45,611 nt of DNA from Acidobacteriota bacterium (GCA_028876335.1 JAGWSG010000207.1:1-45611); one strand, 5' to 3'; positions 1-10,136 are shown, counted from the first letter of the stretch. The notes: generated by a model from the sequence alone, not told the origin. Translations and numbers: made by a program.

Positions 1-270
1 CTCGCATTGGGATCTACTAAGTCTGACATGTATGTTTCACTACTGCGTCAGTTCGTCTGGCCCATTACTGCGGGGTTTGCACTGGGGACAGGAATTGCGC
101 TTTTTGCATCGCAGTTCCTGCGCATGGTTCTGTTCGGAGTCAGCAATCTTGATCCAGCGGGCTATGCAGCCGGAGTTGCGGTTCTGCTTGCCGTTGTTGC
201 GCTGTCAGGAATCTGGCCTGCGCGCAAGGCGATGAACCTGAATATGGCACGTGCGCTCCACTATGAATAA
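1..270 (+). CDS. ABC transporter permease, C-terminal fragment (FtsX/MacB-like, ADOP type); 5' end outside the window
   Basis: Frame open from base 1. Translation ...LALGSTKSDMYVSLLRQFVWPITAGFALG...SGIWPARKAMNLNMARALHYE* matches the typical permease C-terminus with PARKAxxxxxxxALxxE. Confidence 0.75.
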   Translation, partial: LALGSTKSDMYVSLLRQFVWPITAGFALGTGIALFASQFLRMVLFGVSNLDPAGYAAGVAVLLAVVALSGIWPARKAMNLNMARALHYE

Positions 271-1701
271 TCAGTAATCCATTGCGTGTGGATACACATA
301 ATAGATAAGCCCAAGGTAATCGTCGGAGATAAGAAAAGTATCTGGCGCGATACGCAATATTCCGCATGGACGTCCGTGGACTTTGGGCAGGCCGGCAGTG
401 CGCGCTAAAAATCCCGTGATGAACGGCTGGGGCGTGCGGTTGCTCGGGGTGAAGCGCGCTACACGATAGCCGGTTCCAATGCTGGGATGACTTGCACCAT
501 GCAGTGCTACGAGGAAGCTGCCGCCGAGTACTGCATCACCCTGGGGAAAGTACTGAAAGCCCAACGGAGAGCTGTGCGCGGCAAATGTGGTGTACGCCGG
601 TGGAACGCTCTGGCATGAGCGCAAAGGTGTGGGAGGTTTGCCGAGCGCGGCATTCGGGTCTGTTTCCTCATGCCCTCCGCCTGCGGCAAGATTGGTTCCC
701 GCGGCGGCCACTCCGTTCTGCTTTCCGTAGACCGAATCTTCCTCGTCGACCTCTTCGGGACCATTGGTAAGTTTGCCTGCATCCTTCAAATTCGGCAGTG
801 GTGTGGCGTCATGGACGGCTTTGCCCTGTGCAAAGTAGCAGGTGGGCCAGCCGTAGTTGCGCGGTAGTTCACCGGACGTTGCAATCTCAAAAAATGTGTC
901 GTCCGGCAATTTGCGTCCGAGATGATCGTCGCCCATGTTGGTGGCCATCAGGGCCCCTCCGTCCACTTCCGGCACGTAACGCAGGTCAACGGCATTGCGC
1001 AGGCCCTCGGCAATCAATGTCTGGTGACTGCCATCCGGGTCCATGGCAACAATAGCCGCGCGCAGCACTTCACTCTCCTGGCAGTAATTGCACGAGGAGC
1101 CCGATGCAACGTACACCCGCGTGTGACCATTGCGCTCGACAACTTCGACAGTGCGGGTGAGATGCCAGCCACCGTATTTGTAACCGAGGCCGTAATCGGG
1201 AAAGTGAATAAGCGTCTGCGGCGCTGAGGTTGGCGCATTGTCGCCGGCCTTGTAACGGTAGCGCACCATCTTGTCCGTCAATGGCAAATAAAGCCACGAA
1301 TGTCCGGTCTTCGGATCGGTCCAGAAGGCAAGGTTGTTGGGATTGCGCAGGTGGTCAAGGTAGTGCGTGATTTTGGTGAAGCGGTGCGTCTTCTCATCCC
1401 AGCCGTCGAGGATAAATACCGAGCCACGCTTGTTATCAGAAAGGTTGTACATGCCGGTTGCAAAGATGCGTCCATCGGGTGACTTGGCGAAGAATCGCAC
1501 GCGCTTCAATCCGTTGGCCGCTATCTCGATATCGAAACTTGCGGGCAGATTAAGCGTGATGGATTTGCCTTTTGCGTAGACGAGTGTGTGCGGCTTCATC
1601 GGCGCTAAAGTTTGCGCAACTGTTCTTGTGGGAATAGCGCCCAATGCACACAACAATGCAAGCGCGACGCTCACTCGAAGAGTTCTTGGCTTTCGACTCA
1701 T
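271..1701 (-). CDS. PQQ-dependent sugar dehydrogenase / sorbosone dehydrogenase-like secreted beta-propeller protein
   Basis: ORF 271..1722. The preferred start at 1701 (MSRKPRTLRVSVALALLCALG) has a GGGGA RBS and signal peptide. Contains EGLRNAVDLRYVPEVDGGALMATNMGDDHLG... Confidence 0.7.
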   Translation of the reverse strand: MSRKPRTLRVSVALALLCALGAIPTRTVAQTLAPMKPHTLVYAKGKSITLNLPASFDIEIAANGLKRVRFFAKSPDGRIFATGMYNLSDNKRGSVFILDGWDEKTHRFTKITHYLDHLRNPNNLAFWTDPKTGHSWLYLPLTDKMVRYRYKAGDNAPTSAPQTLIHFPDYGLGYKYGGWHLTRTVEVVERNGHTRVYVASGSSCNYCQESEVLRAAIVAMDPDGSHQTLIAEGLRNAVDLRYVPEVDGGALMATNMGDDHLGRKLPDDTFFEIATSGELPRNYGWPTCYFAQGKAVHDATPLPNLKDAGKLTNGPEEVDEEDSVYGKQNGVAAAGTNLAAGGGHEETDPNAALGKPPTPLRSCQSVPPAYTTFAAHSSPLGFQYFPQGDAVLGGSFLVALHGASHPSIGTGYRVARFTPSNRTPQPFITGFLARTAGLPKVHGRPCGILRIAPDTFLISDDYLGLIYYVYPHAMDY

Positions 1702-1720
1702 ATTGCTGTTAATCCCCATC

Positions 1721-1748
1721 AAAAAACGCCGGGGACATGGCCCCGGCG
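1721..1748 (-). terminator. Intrinsic terminator downstream of efp
   Basis: Perfect 8-bp stem CGCCGGGG-acatgg-CCCCGGCG, followed on the minus strand by TTTTTT. Confidence 0.85.
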
Positions 1749-1771
1749 CTCGTACATCGTCATCTGTCCGC

Positions 1772-2332
1772 CTACGCGCGGCTCATGTAGGTGCCTTCAC
1801 TTGTATCCACGCGGATTTTCTCACCCTCATTAATGAAAGGCGGCACCTGCACCACGAGGCCGGTTTCCATCTTGGCGGGCTTGGTAACGCTTGAAGCGGT
1901 TGCCGACTTGAGGCCCGGCTCGGTCTCAACCACGGTGAGTTCAACGTAGGTGGGCAGATCGATACCGACCGGCTGGCCGTCAATGTAGCTGATCTGGATC
2001 TGGATGTTCGGTGTGAGGTATTCGACGGCGTCGCCCAGCATCTCCGACTTCAGGATGGTCTGCTCGAAATCTGTAGGATTCATGAAGTAGTAGTCATCGC
2101 CGTCGTTGTAGAGATACTCCATGGTGACTTCGTCCACGGAAACTTTTTCAATGGAGTCCGCCGAGCGGAAACGATGCTCGAACATAGAGCCGGACTTGAG
2201 GTTGCGCAGTTTGGCCTGGATGAAGGCGCGCAGGTTGCCAGGGGTGCGGTGCTCCACTTTGAAGACCAGGTGGAGCTGGTCATTGTGCTTGATGATCATG
2301 CCGGGACGCATTTGAGTGGCGGGAATCGCCAT
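1772..2332 (-). CDS. efp: Elongation factor P
   Basis: MAIPATQMRPGMIIKHNDQLHLVFKVEHRTPGNLRAFIQAKLRNLKSG... ending VPPFINEGEKIRVDTSEGTYMSRA. ORF track start at 2368 is an upstream extension. Confidence 0.96.
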   Translation of the reverse strand: MAIPATQMRPGMIIKHNDQLHLVFKVEHRTPGNLRAFIQAKLRNLKSGSMFEHRFRSADSIEKVSVDEVTMEYLYNDGDDYYFMNPTDFEQTILKSEMLGDAVEYLTPNIQIQISYIDGQPVGIDLPTYVELTVVETEPGLKSATASSVTKPAKMETGLVVQVPPFINEGEKIRVDTSEGTYMSRA

Positions 2333-2445
2333 AAAGGTAAAACTCCTTACTGTGGTTGCGCGCATCACGCAAAAAGAATTGGCCTTGGACCAACTTTCAT
2401 TGTAAATGAGGCTGGAATTTCAGGTATCGGAGACAAGATTGTGTT

Positions 2446-3417
2446 TTGATCGAAACGATGCCGATCCGTACCAAATCGAAGAACTTCAAGGTTGTGACAG
2501 TGCTGCTTGGAATCAGCCTACTATGGGCTTTTGACGCGCTGCGCTTTGACGCTTGGCCGGAGATATTTCGACGTGCACCAGAAAGTCTCTATTTTCAGCG
2601 ATCAGCATTGCTCTGGAGCGTTCTAGCGCTTGGAGCGGCTGTTCCTGCCGCGGCCCGACGTGCCTGGCCCACCAAGCGACAAGCACTCCATGCAGCACTC
2701 ATCGGAGTTGGTATTTTTGTGGTTCCTGCTCTACTGACGCATGCGACTGCGAGCCTGATTGCTGACCAGGTGCGTGTGATTCTCTTCATGCTCACCCCTT
2801 TGTTTGCCGTGGTCCTCGAGCCGTCCGTTGGATCATCCAATGCGACGCCACCACACGGGAACTTGCTTGCGGCACTGGTTGCAGTGGCAGGCGGGCTGAT
2901 GCTGTTTTCATTTCGATTGCCTAACTCCATTCAGGAGGGGGGCGCTTTTTGCCTGCTCGTTGTCGGAGCGGCATGGGTAGCCGCAACCAATTGTTGGGCG
3001 GTCCACGTAACGCAACGTCACAATACAGACTCAAGCCTGGTCTTGGCCGCCATCGGTGCCGGTACAACTGCGCTGGCATTCGCGTGTTTGAGCATGGTCT
3101 TTGGATCTCAAGGCTTTGTATTCCACTGCTCAATGCCGGAGTTGCTTTGGACTGTCATTGTGGACTTGCCTGTACTTCTTGGCTTCTATTGGCTGCTCGA
3201 CCACATGTCGGCAACGCGCATGACGTTACGCTTTGTTCTTGCGCCGCTGTTCACCGCGCTCCTGAGCATTGTTCTATTTCAGCCCGCCGTGAGTCTGCAA
3301 TCCATTGGAGGGCTCATTCTTATGGCCACCGGCACGGGATGGATACTCTTCGTAACGAAAGTCGATGACACAACGCCTGCATCCCTTCTGCCTTTTAACG
3401 GTGATGACGGCAACTGA
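2446..3417 (+). CDS. EamA/DMT-family membrane transporter-like protein
   Basis: 323 aa with multiple hydrophobic segments and repeat organisation resembling DMT transporters. Start could be 2458. Confidence 0.55.
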   Translation: MIETMPIRTKSKNFKVVTVLLGISLLWAFDALRFDAWPEIFRRAPESLYFQRSALLWSVLALGAAVPAAARRAWPTKRQALHAALIGVGIFVVPALLTHATASLIADQVRVILFMLTPLFAVVLEPSVGSSNATPPHGNLLAALVAVAGGLMLFSFRLPNSIQEGGAFCLLVVGAAWVAATNCWAVHVTQRHNTDSSLVLAAIGAGTTALAFACLSMVFGSQGFVFHCSMPELLWTVIVDLPVLLGFYWLLDHMSATRMTLRFVLAPLFTALLSIVLFQPAVSLQSIGGLILMATGTGWILFVTKVDDTTPASLLPFNGDDGN

Positions 3418-3549
3418 CGGAGTTGCCTCAGCGTGACTGCAGGATCTTGTATTGGTCGAACCCCATGCATGTTTGTGGTCAGAACTCGCCCTGGGTTAGG
3501 ATGACCGCGGACGAATCCAACCGATTTTTGTGTTTTGAGGTGTAACTCC

Positions 3550-5778
3550 ATGCGCACAAGGCTTGCCGTCGCTTTTTCCGTTCTGTGCCTGGCCACATTT
3601 TGTAACGGATATTCGCAGAGTGTGCCATCCAACGCTCCCTATAAGAACCCTAAGCTCTCCGCCGATGCGCGCGCCGACGATTTGCTTAAGCGTATGACGC
3701 TGGAAGAAAAGGCCACGATGCTGGCTGGATCGGGATGGATGGAATCTGCGCCTATTGAACGGCTGGGTATACCTGCAATTCATATGGCTGACGGCCCGCT
3801 TGGTGTGCGGTCGTGGATGGGCAGTTCGGCCATCACAAACGCCTCCAGCAATCCAGTCAAGATTGAGTCCACGGCCTTCCCCTCGGGCGTGGCCATGGCG
3901 GCCACATGGGATCCGGCGCTGGTGGAGCGCGAAGGCAAGGAGATTGGAGAAGAGGTAAAAGCGCTGGGACGTGACATGATCCTTGGACCGACCGTGAACA
4001 TTAACCGGCAGCCTCTTTGGGGGCGCAACTTTGAGGGATACGGAGAGGATCCATATCTGACATCGCAATTGGGAGTGGCTTACATTTTCGGGGTACAAAG
4101 CGAAGGAGTCATTCCTTCCGTGAAGCACTTCATCGCCAATAACCAGGAGTTCGAGCGGCACCGCATCAATGTGGTGATGGACGAGCGGACACTGCATGAG
4201 ATTTATCTGCCGGCCTTCAAGGCTGCAGTGCAACAGGCAAATGTGTGGACCGTTATGTCAGCCTACAACAAGCTCAATGGGACCTACTGCGCCGAAAACG
4301 AGGAGCTGCTGAACACAATCCTCAAGCGCGAGCTTGGCTTCAAGGGATTTGTCATCTCCGACTGGGGAAGCACTTACTCAACTGCGCCGACTGTAAATGC
4401 CGGAATGGATCTGGAAATGCCGGGCGGTGAGCCGGCGCGGAAGATGATTGCCTCACCGCGTTCGTTGCTGGCAGGTAACAGCGGAACCTGGCTGGAACGC
4501 GATAAGGTTCTGGCTGCGATGAAGGCCGGACAAATTTCAGAAGCGACGCTTGATGACAATGTGCGCCGCATTCTGCGCGTGATTTTTCTGAGCGGCATCT
4601 TCGATCATCCACACCCAGCAGGCGGCCCGGTGGATACGCCGGAGCAGCAGGCTGTGGCGCTGCAGGGAGCGACGGAAGGCATTGTCCTGCTGAAGAACGA
4701 GCACGCTCTGCTGCCGATTGAGCAGGACAAGGTGCACTCTCTTGCGGTCATCGGACCGAATGCGGCGACGGCACGCACTGGCGGAGGCGGCAGTTCCATG
4801 GTGCGGCCGAAGTTTGCGATTTCGCCGCTTGATGGCATCAAGACCCGTGCGGCGAAGGCCGGCATCACCGTAACTTACGCTCTTGGTGTAGGCATGGAAG
4901 GTGAGGACTCTGCAAGCGATACGCCTGAAGCGCGTGAAGCCGCACTGCAGGAAGCTGTCGATGTGGCCTCAAAAGCGGATGTGGCAGTTGTTGTTGTCGG
5001 CCGCTACTGGAAAAACGAGTCCGAGGGCTTTGACGTGAAGACAATGGACTTGCCGGCAGGGCAGGACGCATTGATCGAGGCGGTAGAGAAAGCGAATCCA
5101 CGCACCGTAGTGGTGCTGAACACAGGTGATCCTGTCACCATGACACAGTGGCTCGATACGACACCTGCCTTACTGGACATGTGGTACGGCGGGGAAGAGG
5201 GTGGGGCCGCGCTGGCATCGATTTTGTTTGGTGATGCGAATCCTTCGGGGAAGCTCCCCGTCACTCTGCCCAGGCGATTTGAAGATTCACCTGCTGCGGC
5301 CAATTATCCCGGCAAAGATCTGACCGTGCATTATGCCGAAGGAATTTACGTTGGCTATCGCTACTACGACACGAAGAAAGTTGAGCCTGCATTCCCGTTC
5401 GGCTATGGCCTGAGGTATACGAGCTTTGCTTATAGCGGGCTGAAGGTCACGCCACGCTTCTCTGTCGATCAATCCGTGGCCGTGAGTCTGAGGGTTCGCA
5501 ATACAGGCAAGCGCGCCGGTGCAGAAGTGGTGCAGGTGTATGTGCACGATGGACATTCGAAGATCGACCGGCCAGTTCATGAGCTGAAAGGTTTTGAGAA
5601 AGTCGATCTTATGGCTGGCGAATCTAAAACGGTGACACTGAAACTTGATCGTGCAGCATTCTCCTACTGGAATCCGGCAACGAAAAGATGGCAAGCGGAC
5701 CCAGGTACATTTGAAGTGCAGGTTGGAGCTTCTTCGCGCGATATCAGGCTGCGCGCGCCTGTCGTGCTCGAGCGTTAG
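3550..5778 (+). CDS. Glycoside hydrolase family 3 beta-glucosidase-like, secreted
   Basis: Signal peptide MRTRLAVAFSVLCLATFCNGYSQ. GH3 features GPTVNINRQPLWGRNFEGYGEDPYL, KHFIANNQEFERHRINVVMDERTLHEIYLPAF, FVISDWGS, and a C-terminal fibronectin-III-like domain. Confidence 0.93.
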   Translation: MRTRLAVAFSVLCLATFCNGYSQSVPSNAPYKNPKLSADARADDLLKRMTLEEKATMLAGSGWMESAPIERLGIPAIHMADGPLGVRSWMGSSAITNASSNPVKIESTAFPSGVAMAATWDPALVEREGKEIGEEVKALGRDMILGPTVNINRQPLWGRNFEGYGEDPYLTSQLGVAYIFGVQSEGVIPSVKHFIANNQEFERHRINVVMDERTLHEIYLPAFKAAVQQANVWTVMSAYNKLNGTYCAENEELLNTILKRELGFKGFVISDWGSTYSTAPTVNAGMDLEMPGGEPARKMIASPRSLLAGNSGTWLERDKVLAAMKAGQISEATLDDNVRRILRVIFLSGIFDHPHPAGGPVDTPEQQAVALQGATEGIVLLKNEHALLPIEQDKVHSLAVIGPNAATARTGGGGSSMVRPKFAISPLDGIKTRAAKAGITVTYALGVGMEGEDSASDTPEAREAALQEAVDVASKADVAVVVVGRYWKNESEGFDVKTMDLPAGQDALIEAVEKANPRTVVVLNTGDPVTMTQWLDTTPALLDMWYGGEEGGAALASILFGDANPSGKLPVTLPRRFEDSPAAANYPGKDLTVHYAEGIYVGYRYYDTKKVEPAFPFGYGLRYTSFAYSGLKVTPRFSVDQSVAVSLRVRNTGKRAGAEVVQVYVHDGHSKIDRPVHELKGFEKVDLMAGESKTVTLKLDRAAFSYWNPATKRWQADPGTFEVQVGASSRDIRLRAPVVLER

Positions 5779-5803
5779 GCTAAATTTCTTTGCCAAAAAC
5801 AAA

Positions 5804-5831
5804 GCGGCAGCGAAATTTACGTCGCTGCCGC
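5804..5831 (-). terminator. Hairpin terminator between convergent genes
   Basis: Perfect 10-bp stem GCGGCAGCGA/TCGCTGCCGC; minus-strand tail TTTGTTTTTGG. Could also serve the plus-strand GH3 gene. Confidence 0.8.
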
Positions 5832-5848
5832 ACGCATTTTCGTGTTTC

Positions 5849-6739
5849 CTATTTCGGCGGCGCGTAAGGCTCCACGCGCAACATGTCTGAAAGAATGCCG
5901 CGCTCTTCCGGACTGAAGTTGTCTTTGTAGCGTTCAGAGTTCAGCATGGTATCCCGCTGATTGGGTGGAACACCTCGGAGGTCACGGAAGGCCTCACGCA
6001 TCCGCTCCTGCCTGCCGGGCGGCATGGTTGCCCAGCGGCGGGCAGCCAGATTTACCTGTGCGCGCTGTTGCGGAGAAAGCCGTTCCAGAGCTTCCGCTCG
6101 AGCAAGGCGCCGCTCACGCTGCGCCTCAGGCATCTGGTCTACCTGGTGCAATTGCTGAATTAATCTCTGCTGATCGCTCTTGGGCAGACGCGAGAAGCTC
6201 GGATCGCGGCGCAGCATCTGCTCCTGCTGCTGGATGGGCACGCCGCGATGGTCATTGAGCCACGCGCCAAGGTGCCCAGGAGGAGCATAGACCGGCGCGG
6301 GATAGTTGGAGTATCCGGGCCGCTCATAGCCAGGCCGCGTTCCCTGCTCTCCGCGCGAGTAGCCGGGCTGCTCAAAGCGAGGTTGATCAAACTGCGACCC
6401 TCGCTGCTGGCCACGCCCTTCCGGTCCGCGATATTGCGGAATGGAATTTCGATTGGGCCGGAAGCCGTTTCTGTTTTGGCTGCCAGCCTCGGGATTGGGC
6501 TGGAAGCTTCTGCGTTCGTTGCCAAACTGCCGCTGTTGCCGAGGAGGAATCTCCCTGTTGCTGCCACTATTCTCGTTGCGCGGCTGCACATTACGTGGCC
6601 GTTCGGGGCGCTGTCTTTCAGACTGCTGACTTTGGCCTCGGCGTTGCGCCTGAAGCAATGGACTGAAGGCGCACAACCACACCATCGCCGCGGCAAGCGC
6701 CGCGGTGCAGGCCACTCTCGCTCTGGCTGCGCCTTTCAT
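5849..6739 (-). CDS. DUF3106-domain protein with signal peptide and Gln/Arg-rich low-complexity N-terminal half
   Basis: MPEAQRERRLARAEALERLSPQQRAQVNLAARRWATMPPGRQERMREAFRDLRGVPPNQRDTMLNSERYKDNFSPEERGILSDML. Confidence 0.75.
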   Translation of the reverse strand: MKGAARARVACTAALAAAMVWLCAFSPLLQAQRRGQSQQSERQRPERPRNVQPRNENSGSNREIPPRQQRQFGNERRSFQPNPEAGSQNRNGFRPNRNSIPQYRGPEGRGQQRGSQFDQPRFEQPGYSRGEQGTRPGYERPGYSNYPAPVYAPPGHLGAWLNDHRGVPIQQQEQMLRRDPSFSRLPKSDQQRLIQQLHQVDQMPEAQRERRLARAEALERLSPQQRAQVNLAARRWATMPPGRQERMREAFRDLRGVPPNQRDTMLNSERYKDNFSPEERGILSDMLRVEPYAPPK

Positions 6740-6790
6740 AATCTTTCCGTTCCCCTGTTTCTAAACGTCCGGTTGCTTCCTGGCAATCGC

Positions 6791-7303
6791 TTAATTCATC
6801 ACACTGCTGTTGTCGTTGTCTGTGATCGATTCGAGCTGATCCAGAAGCTGTGCATTGTTCTCCAGCGTCTGCAGGTCATGCACCACCGCTGCATCCTTGG
6901 CTGGAGCCTTCGGCTGCTCCCAGCTGGACAGCCCCAGGTAAGCACCGCCGCCCAGCAGCATCATCACTGTAAGGGCAAGTGCCGCAAGTGGCCGCGATTG
7001 CAGGTGAGGGTTATATGTCCACCGCGCGTGCAGGCGTTCAAGCCAGCCGGCGCGAGGAGCTCTGCGCTCCTCGCTCATCCGGGCTTCAAACTGCGTCATG
7101 AAATAGGGATTTGGCTCGGGCGCTTTCCACTCGTCCATCAGCGCCATCGTGGCGCGCAGTTCTTCCAGCTCGCGCTGGCATTCGGCGCATCCGTCAACAT
7201 GAGTTTGAACCTTGGCAGGCACTGTCTCAGGAGCGAGCAGCATCTCCGCCAGCTTCGCTTCCATACCCGTGCATTTCTTCATTGTCTCCGCCATTTCAAC
7301 CAC
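6791..7303 (-). CDS. Anti-sigma factor, zinc-finger (zf-HC2) type, one TM segment
   Basis: HVDGCAECQRELEELRATM motif, then a TM segment (PLAALALTVMMLLGGGAYLGL). Lies directly downstream of the sigma factor gene. Confidence 0.8.
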   Translation of the reverse strand: MVEMAETMKKCTGMEAKLAEMLLAPETVPAKVQTHVDGCAECQRELEELRATMALMDEWKAPEPNPYFMTQFEARMSEERRAPRAGWLERLHARWTYNPHLQSRPLAALALTVMMLLGGGAYLGLSSWEQPKAPAKDAAVVHDLQTLENNAQLLDQLESITDNDNSSVMN

Positions 7304-7336
7304 CCCACTCTCTTCGCCGGTTTTCCCGGCTTTGTC

Positions 7337-8299
7337 CTACACAAAATCTTTCAATCTCTCGCGTAATGTTTGATACGCCCTGAACAAGAGCGACTTGGTC
7401 GCTGACTCACTCAGTTTCAGAACTTCGCCGATCTGCTTGTAGTCCAGCCCCTGATACTTGTGCATCAGGACGGCCATCCTTTGCCGCTCCGGAAGCGCCA
7501 TCACGTGTTTCCGGATCGACGCCATTCGTTCGTCGCGCAGCATTCGCTGCTCAACGGTCATCTCGTCATCGGCCACATCGGGCGTGGTGCCGGTTTCTTC
7601 GTCCGGCGCGTCGAGATAGACGTTTTGCGCCGCCCGCTCGTGCTTGGTGTCACGTGCATGGTTTACCGCAAGGTTGGTTGCAATGCGATAAAGCCATGTG
7701 GTGAACTTGGCTTCAGCGCGATAGCTGTCGCGCGAACGGTACACGCGCAGAAAAACTTCCTGCGCCAGCTCCTCTGCAACCGCCTGATTATGCACCATTC
7801 GGAAAAGAAACCGTGCGATTGCGGCATGGTGCTTACTCACAAGAAAATTGAAACCCGCTTCATCGCCGGCAGCAACGCGCAGCATGATTGCCGCATCGCT
7901 TGCCGGGTCCGGGCCATCTGCCGACTGTGCCGCCCGTGTCGCCCGACCCAGAACCGAATTGTCCAGGACCAGGGTTGCCATATCTTCACCAACCCCATCC
8001 TCGCCGGAAGGTTGCGTTTTCTCGCTCGATTCCGGGCCAATTTCCTCTTGATTTTCCGTGTCTTCGCCGGTTTCGGAAGATCTTCTGGCCGGGGAACTTC
8101 TGCCGGTACCGCGACTCATCGCCAATCGAAGTCCAGGACCGCACTGCGAAGCGCCGAATGAGACCCCATTTTCCGCAGCAAAGCCGGCCATTTCCCGTGA
8201 AGGAAAGAGCCAGGACAGGCTATCCAGAATTGTGCGTGCGCTCAAAAACATAGGGTCAAATAAGCGGGCCTCTGGGTTCATCAGGCAGGTTGGCTCCAA
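7337..8299 (-). CDS. ECF RNA polymerase sigma factor (sigma-70 family) with possible N-terminal extension
   Basis: Region 2 (ARFLFRMVHNQAVAEELAQEVFLRVYRSRDSYRAEAKFTTWLYRIATNLAVNHARD) and region 4 (LPERQRMAVLMHKYQGLDYKQIGEVLKLSESATKSLLFRAYQTLRERL). Start uncertain: 8119 or 7981 are alternatives. Confidence 0.9.
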   Translation of the reverse strand: MEPTCLMNPEARLFDPMFLSARTILDSLSWLFPSREMAGFAAENGVSFGASQCGPGLRLAMSRGTGRSSPARRSSETGEDTENQEEIGPESSEKTQPSGEDGVGEDMATLVLDNSVLGRATRAAQSADGPDPASDAAIMLRVAAGDEAGFNFLVSKHHAAIARFLFRMVHNQAVAEELAQEVFLRVYRSRDSYRAEAKFTTWLYRIATNLAVNHARDTKHERAAQNVYLDAPDEETGTTPDVADDEMTVEQRMLRDERMASIRKHVMALPERQRMAVLMHKYQGLDYKQIGEVLKLSESATKSLLFRAYQTLRERLKDFV

Positions 8300-8368
8300 A
8301 GCCCTGCTGGTGTTACTCTACCCTACGGGATAACCTCTCGAGACCCGGCATACACTGGGCGTCTCTCC

Positions 8369-8443
8369 GGGCGCTTAACTCAGCGGTAGAGTGCCACCTT
8401 CACACGGTGGAAGTCATAGGTTCGAATCCTATAGCGCCCACCA
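8369..8443 (+). tRNA. tRNA-Val (anticodon CAC), CCA encoded
   Basis: GGGCGCT...AGCGCCC acceptor stem, anticodon arm CCACC-TTCACAC-GGTGG, T-arm ATAGG-TTCGAAT-CCTAT, terminal ACCA. Confidence 0.96.
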
Positions 8444-8843
8444 TAGAATCAACAAGTTACGGTTCATTCTCTCAGCCTTGAATCGCGCACCCGCAACCTT
8501 TCCAGGGCCAGGTTTGTGGTCTCATGCAAAAGTCCCTGTGGACGGCTTATAGGCCTGACTTGATCGCACACGCTCTTGTGGACTCGAATGCAGAAATTCC
8601 TGTAGATATTACCTCTCACATGAGTGTTCTCAAATTGACCATCCGCTGGATTTTCGAGGTGGATAGAATCTTATCTGACGGTAGTGGCGCAGTTTTCCTG
8701 CCCTGTTCGAACTAACGGAAACACAGAACTTCCATGCCAGCCGGACCGAGCCGCTTTTTCCACGCGGGAACCTTCATTTCAATCCTGGATTCGACTGCAC
8801 GGCCCTGCCTGCAGCTTTCAATTAAGGCAGGCAACGCTGGCGA

Positions 8844-9668
8844 TTAGCGGCTCTCGCCTGCGCGCAAAACAGGTGAGACCTTCCGGCTGTAGCGGCCCAG
8901 CAGGGCATTCCAGCGAATGCACAGCAGCTCTTCCAGCATGCGCATGCCGTCTTTCAAATAGCTCATCCTGGTCCGTTCATCATGTGCCCAACTGACCGGC
9001 ACTTCCTGAACACGCAATCCACGCTTGAGGGCAATAAATAAAATTTCGGGGTCAAATCCCCACCCCTCAATAGTTTGCAACTGAAAAACAGTCTGTGCCG
9101 CGTTTCTGGTAAACGCTTTGAACCCGCATTGCGTATCGGCAAAAGGCAGGCCCATGATTGCGCGGGTTACAAGATTGAAGCACCGCCCGAAAAACTGCCT
9201 GTAGAGCGGCTGGCGGTGCGTCTGGCGACCGCTTTCAAGCCAGCGCGAGCCGATGGCAATGTCTGCACCGCCTGCAATAGCAGCGAAGAGCCGGTCAGCT
9301 TCCTCGATCGGCGCGGAAAGGTCAGAATCCGTGAACATTACGTATTCCCCCCTGGCCTGGAGGCATCCATTGCGGACGCTGTACCCTTTGCCGTGATTTC
9401 CGGGATTCTCGACGAGCCGGACTTCCGGGGCAGTACGCGCAAAGTCGGTGACAATTTGGGCCGTATTGTCCTTTGAACCGTCATTGACGACGATGATCTC
9501 AGCTTCCCAGCCATTGCTGCGGACGCACGCGAGCACAGCTTCGAGCGTGGCCGGAATGCGTGCGCTTTCGTTGTAAGCCGGGATGACGATGCTGTATTTG
9601 GGAAACTGAGACACTGCGCCGCCCCCTCCTGTGGTGCGGTAATCACCGAGTAAGGCTCTGGTAATCAT
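8844..9668 (-). CDS. Family 2 glycosyltransferase, dolichyl-phosphate beta-glucosyltransferase-like
   Basis: YSIVIPAYNESARIPATLEAVL...EIIVVNDGSKDNTAQIV...YVMFTDSDLSAPIEEADRL...DTQCGFKAF. Confidence 0.88.
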   Translation of the reverse strand: MITRALLGDYRTTGGGGAVSQFPKYSIVIPAYNESARIPATLEAVLACVRSNGWEAEIIVVNDGSKDNTAQIVTDFARTAPEVRLVENPGNHGKGYSVRNGCLQARGEYVMFTDSDLSAPIEEADRLFAAIAGGADIAIGSRWLESGRQTHRQPLYRQFFGRCFNLVTRAIMGLPFADTQCGFKAFTRNAAQTVFQLQTIEGWGFDPEILFIALKRGLRVQEVPVSWAHDERTRMSYLKDGMRMLEELLCIRWNALLGRYSRKVSPVLRAGESR

Positions 9669-9818
9669 AAACCTGCCGGGTTATTTGCGACAGCCCTCGA
9701 ATGGGCCAACTCACTCCAAACTCGTCACTTTCACCAGACACTGCCTAAAATCCTTACCTTCGTTTCTTGCCTCTTTCGGGGCGAATGCGTTTATGCTGTG
9801 AGGGGAGGCCAAGAGGCT

Positions 9819-10115
9819 ATGACGAAAGCAGATCTGGTGGAAAAGGTAACCCAGCTCGGCGACCTGACGCGTCGCGATGGCGAGGTCATTGTCGAAACCG
9901 TGTTCAATTCTGTAATTGGAGCTTTGCAGGGCGGCGACAAGATTGAGATTCGCGGCTTCGGTTCGTTCCGCATTCGCCAGCGCAATCCGCGCATTGGGCG
10001 TAATCCCAAAACTGGTGAACGCGTGGAAGTTCCAGCCAAAAAGGTTCCCTACTTCAAGCCGTCCAAGGAATTGCGCGACCTTGTGAATCCTTCCGAAGCG
10101 CAGGCAGCCTCCTAG
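9819..10115 (+). CDS. HU/IHF-family DNA-binding protein
   Basis: MTKADLVEKVTQLGDLTRRDGEVIVETVFNSVIGALQGGDKIEIRGFGSFRIRQRNPRIGRNPKTGERVEVPAKKVPYFKPSKELRDLVN. RBS GGGGAGG. Confidence 0.95.
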   Translation: MTKADLVEKVTQLGDLTRRDGEVIVETVFNSVIGALQGGDKIEIRGFGSFRIRQRNPRIGRNPKTGERVEVPAKKVPYFKPSKELRDLVNPSEAQAAS

Positions 10116-10136
10116 GCAATCGATTTGCGGCAATCC

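Noticed and set aside
6248-7366. 372-aa plus-strand ORF
   Set aside because: Antisense to the DUF3106 and anti-sigma genes, which have clear family signatures; composition looks like a GC-rich shadow ORF.
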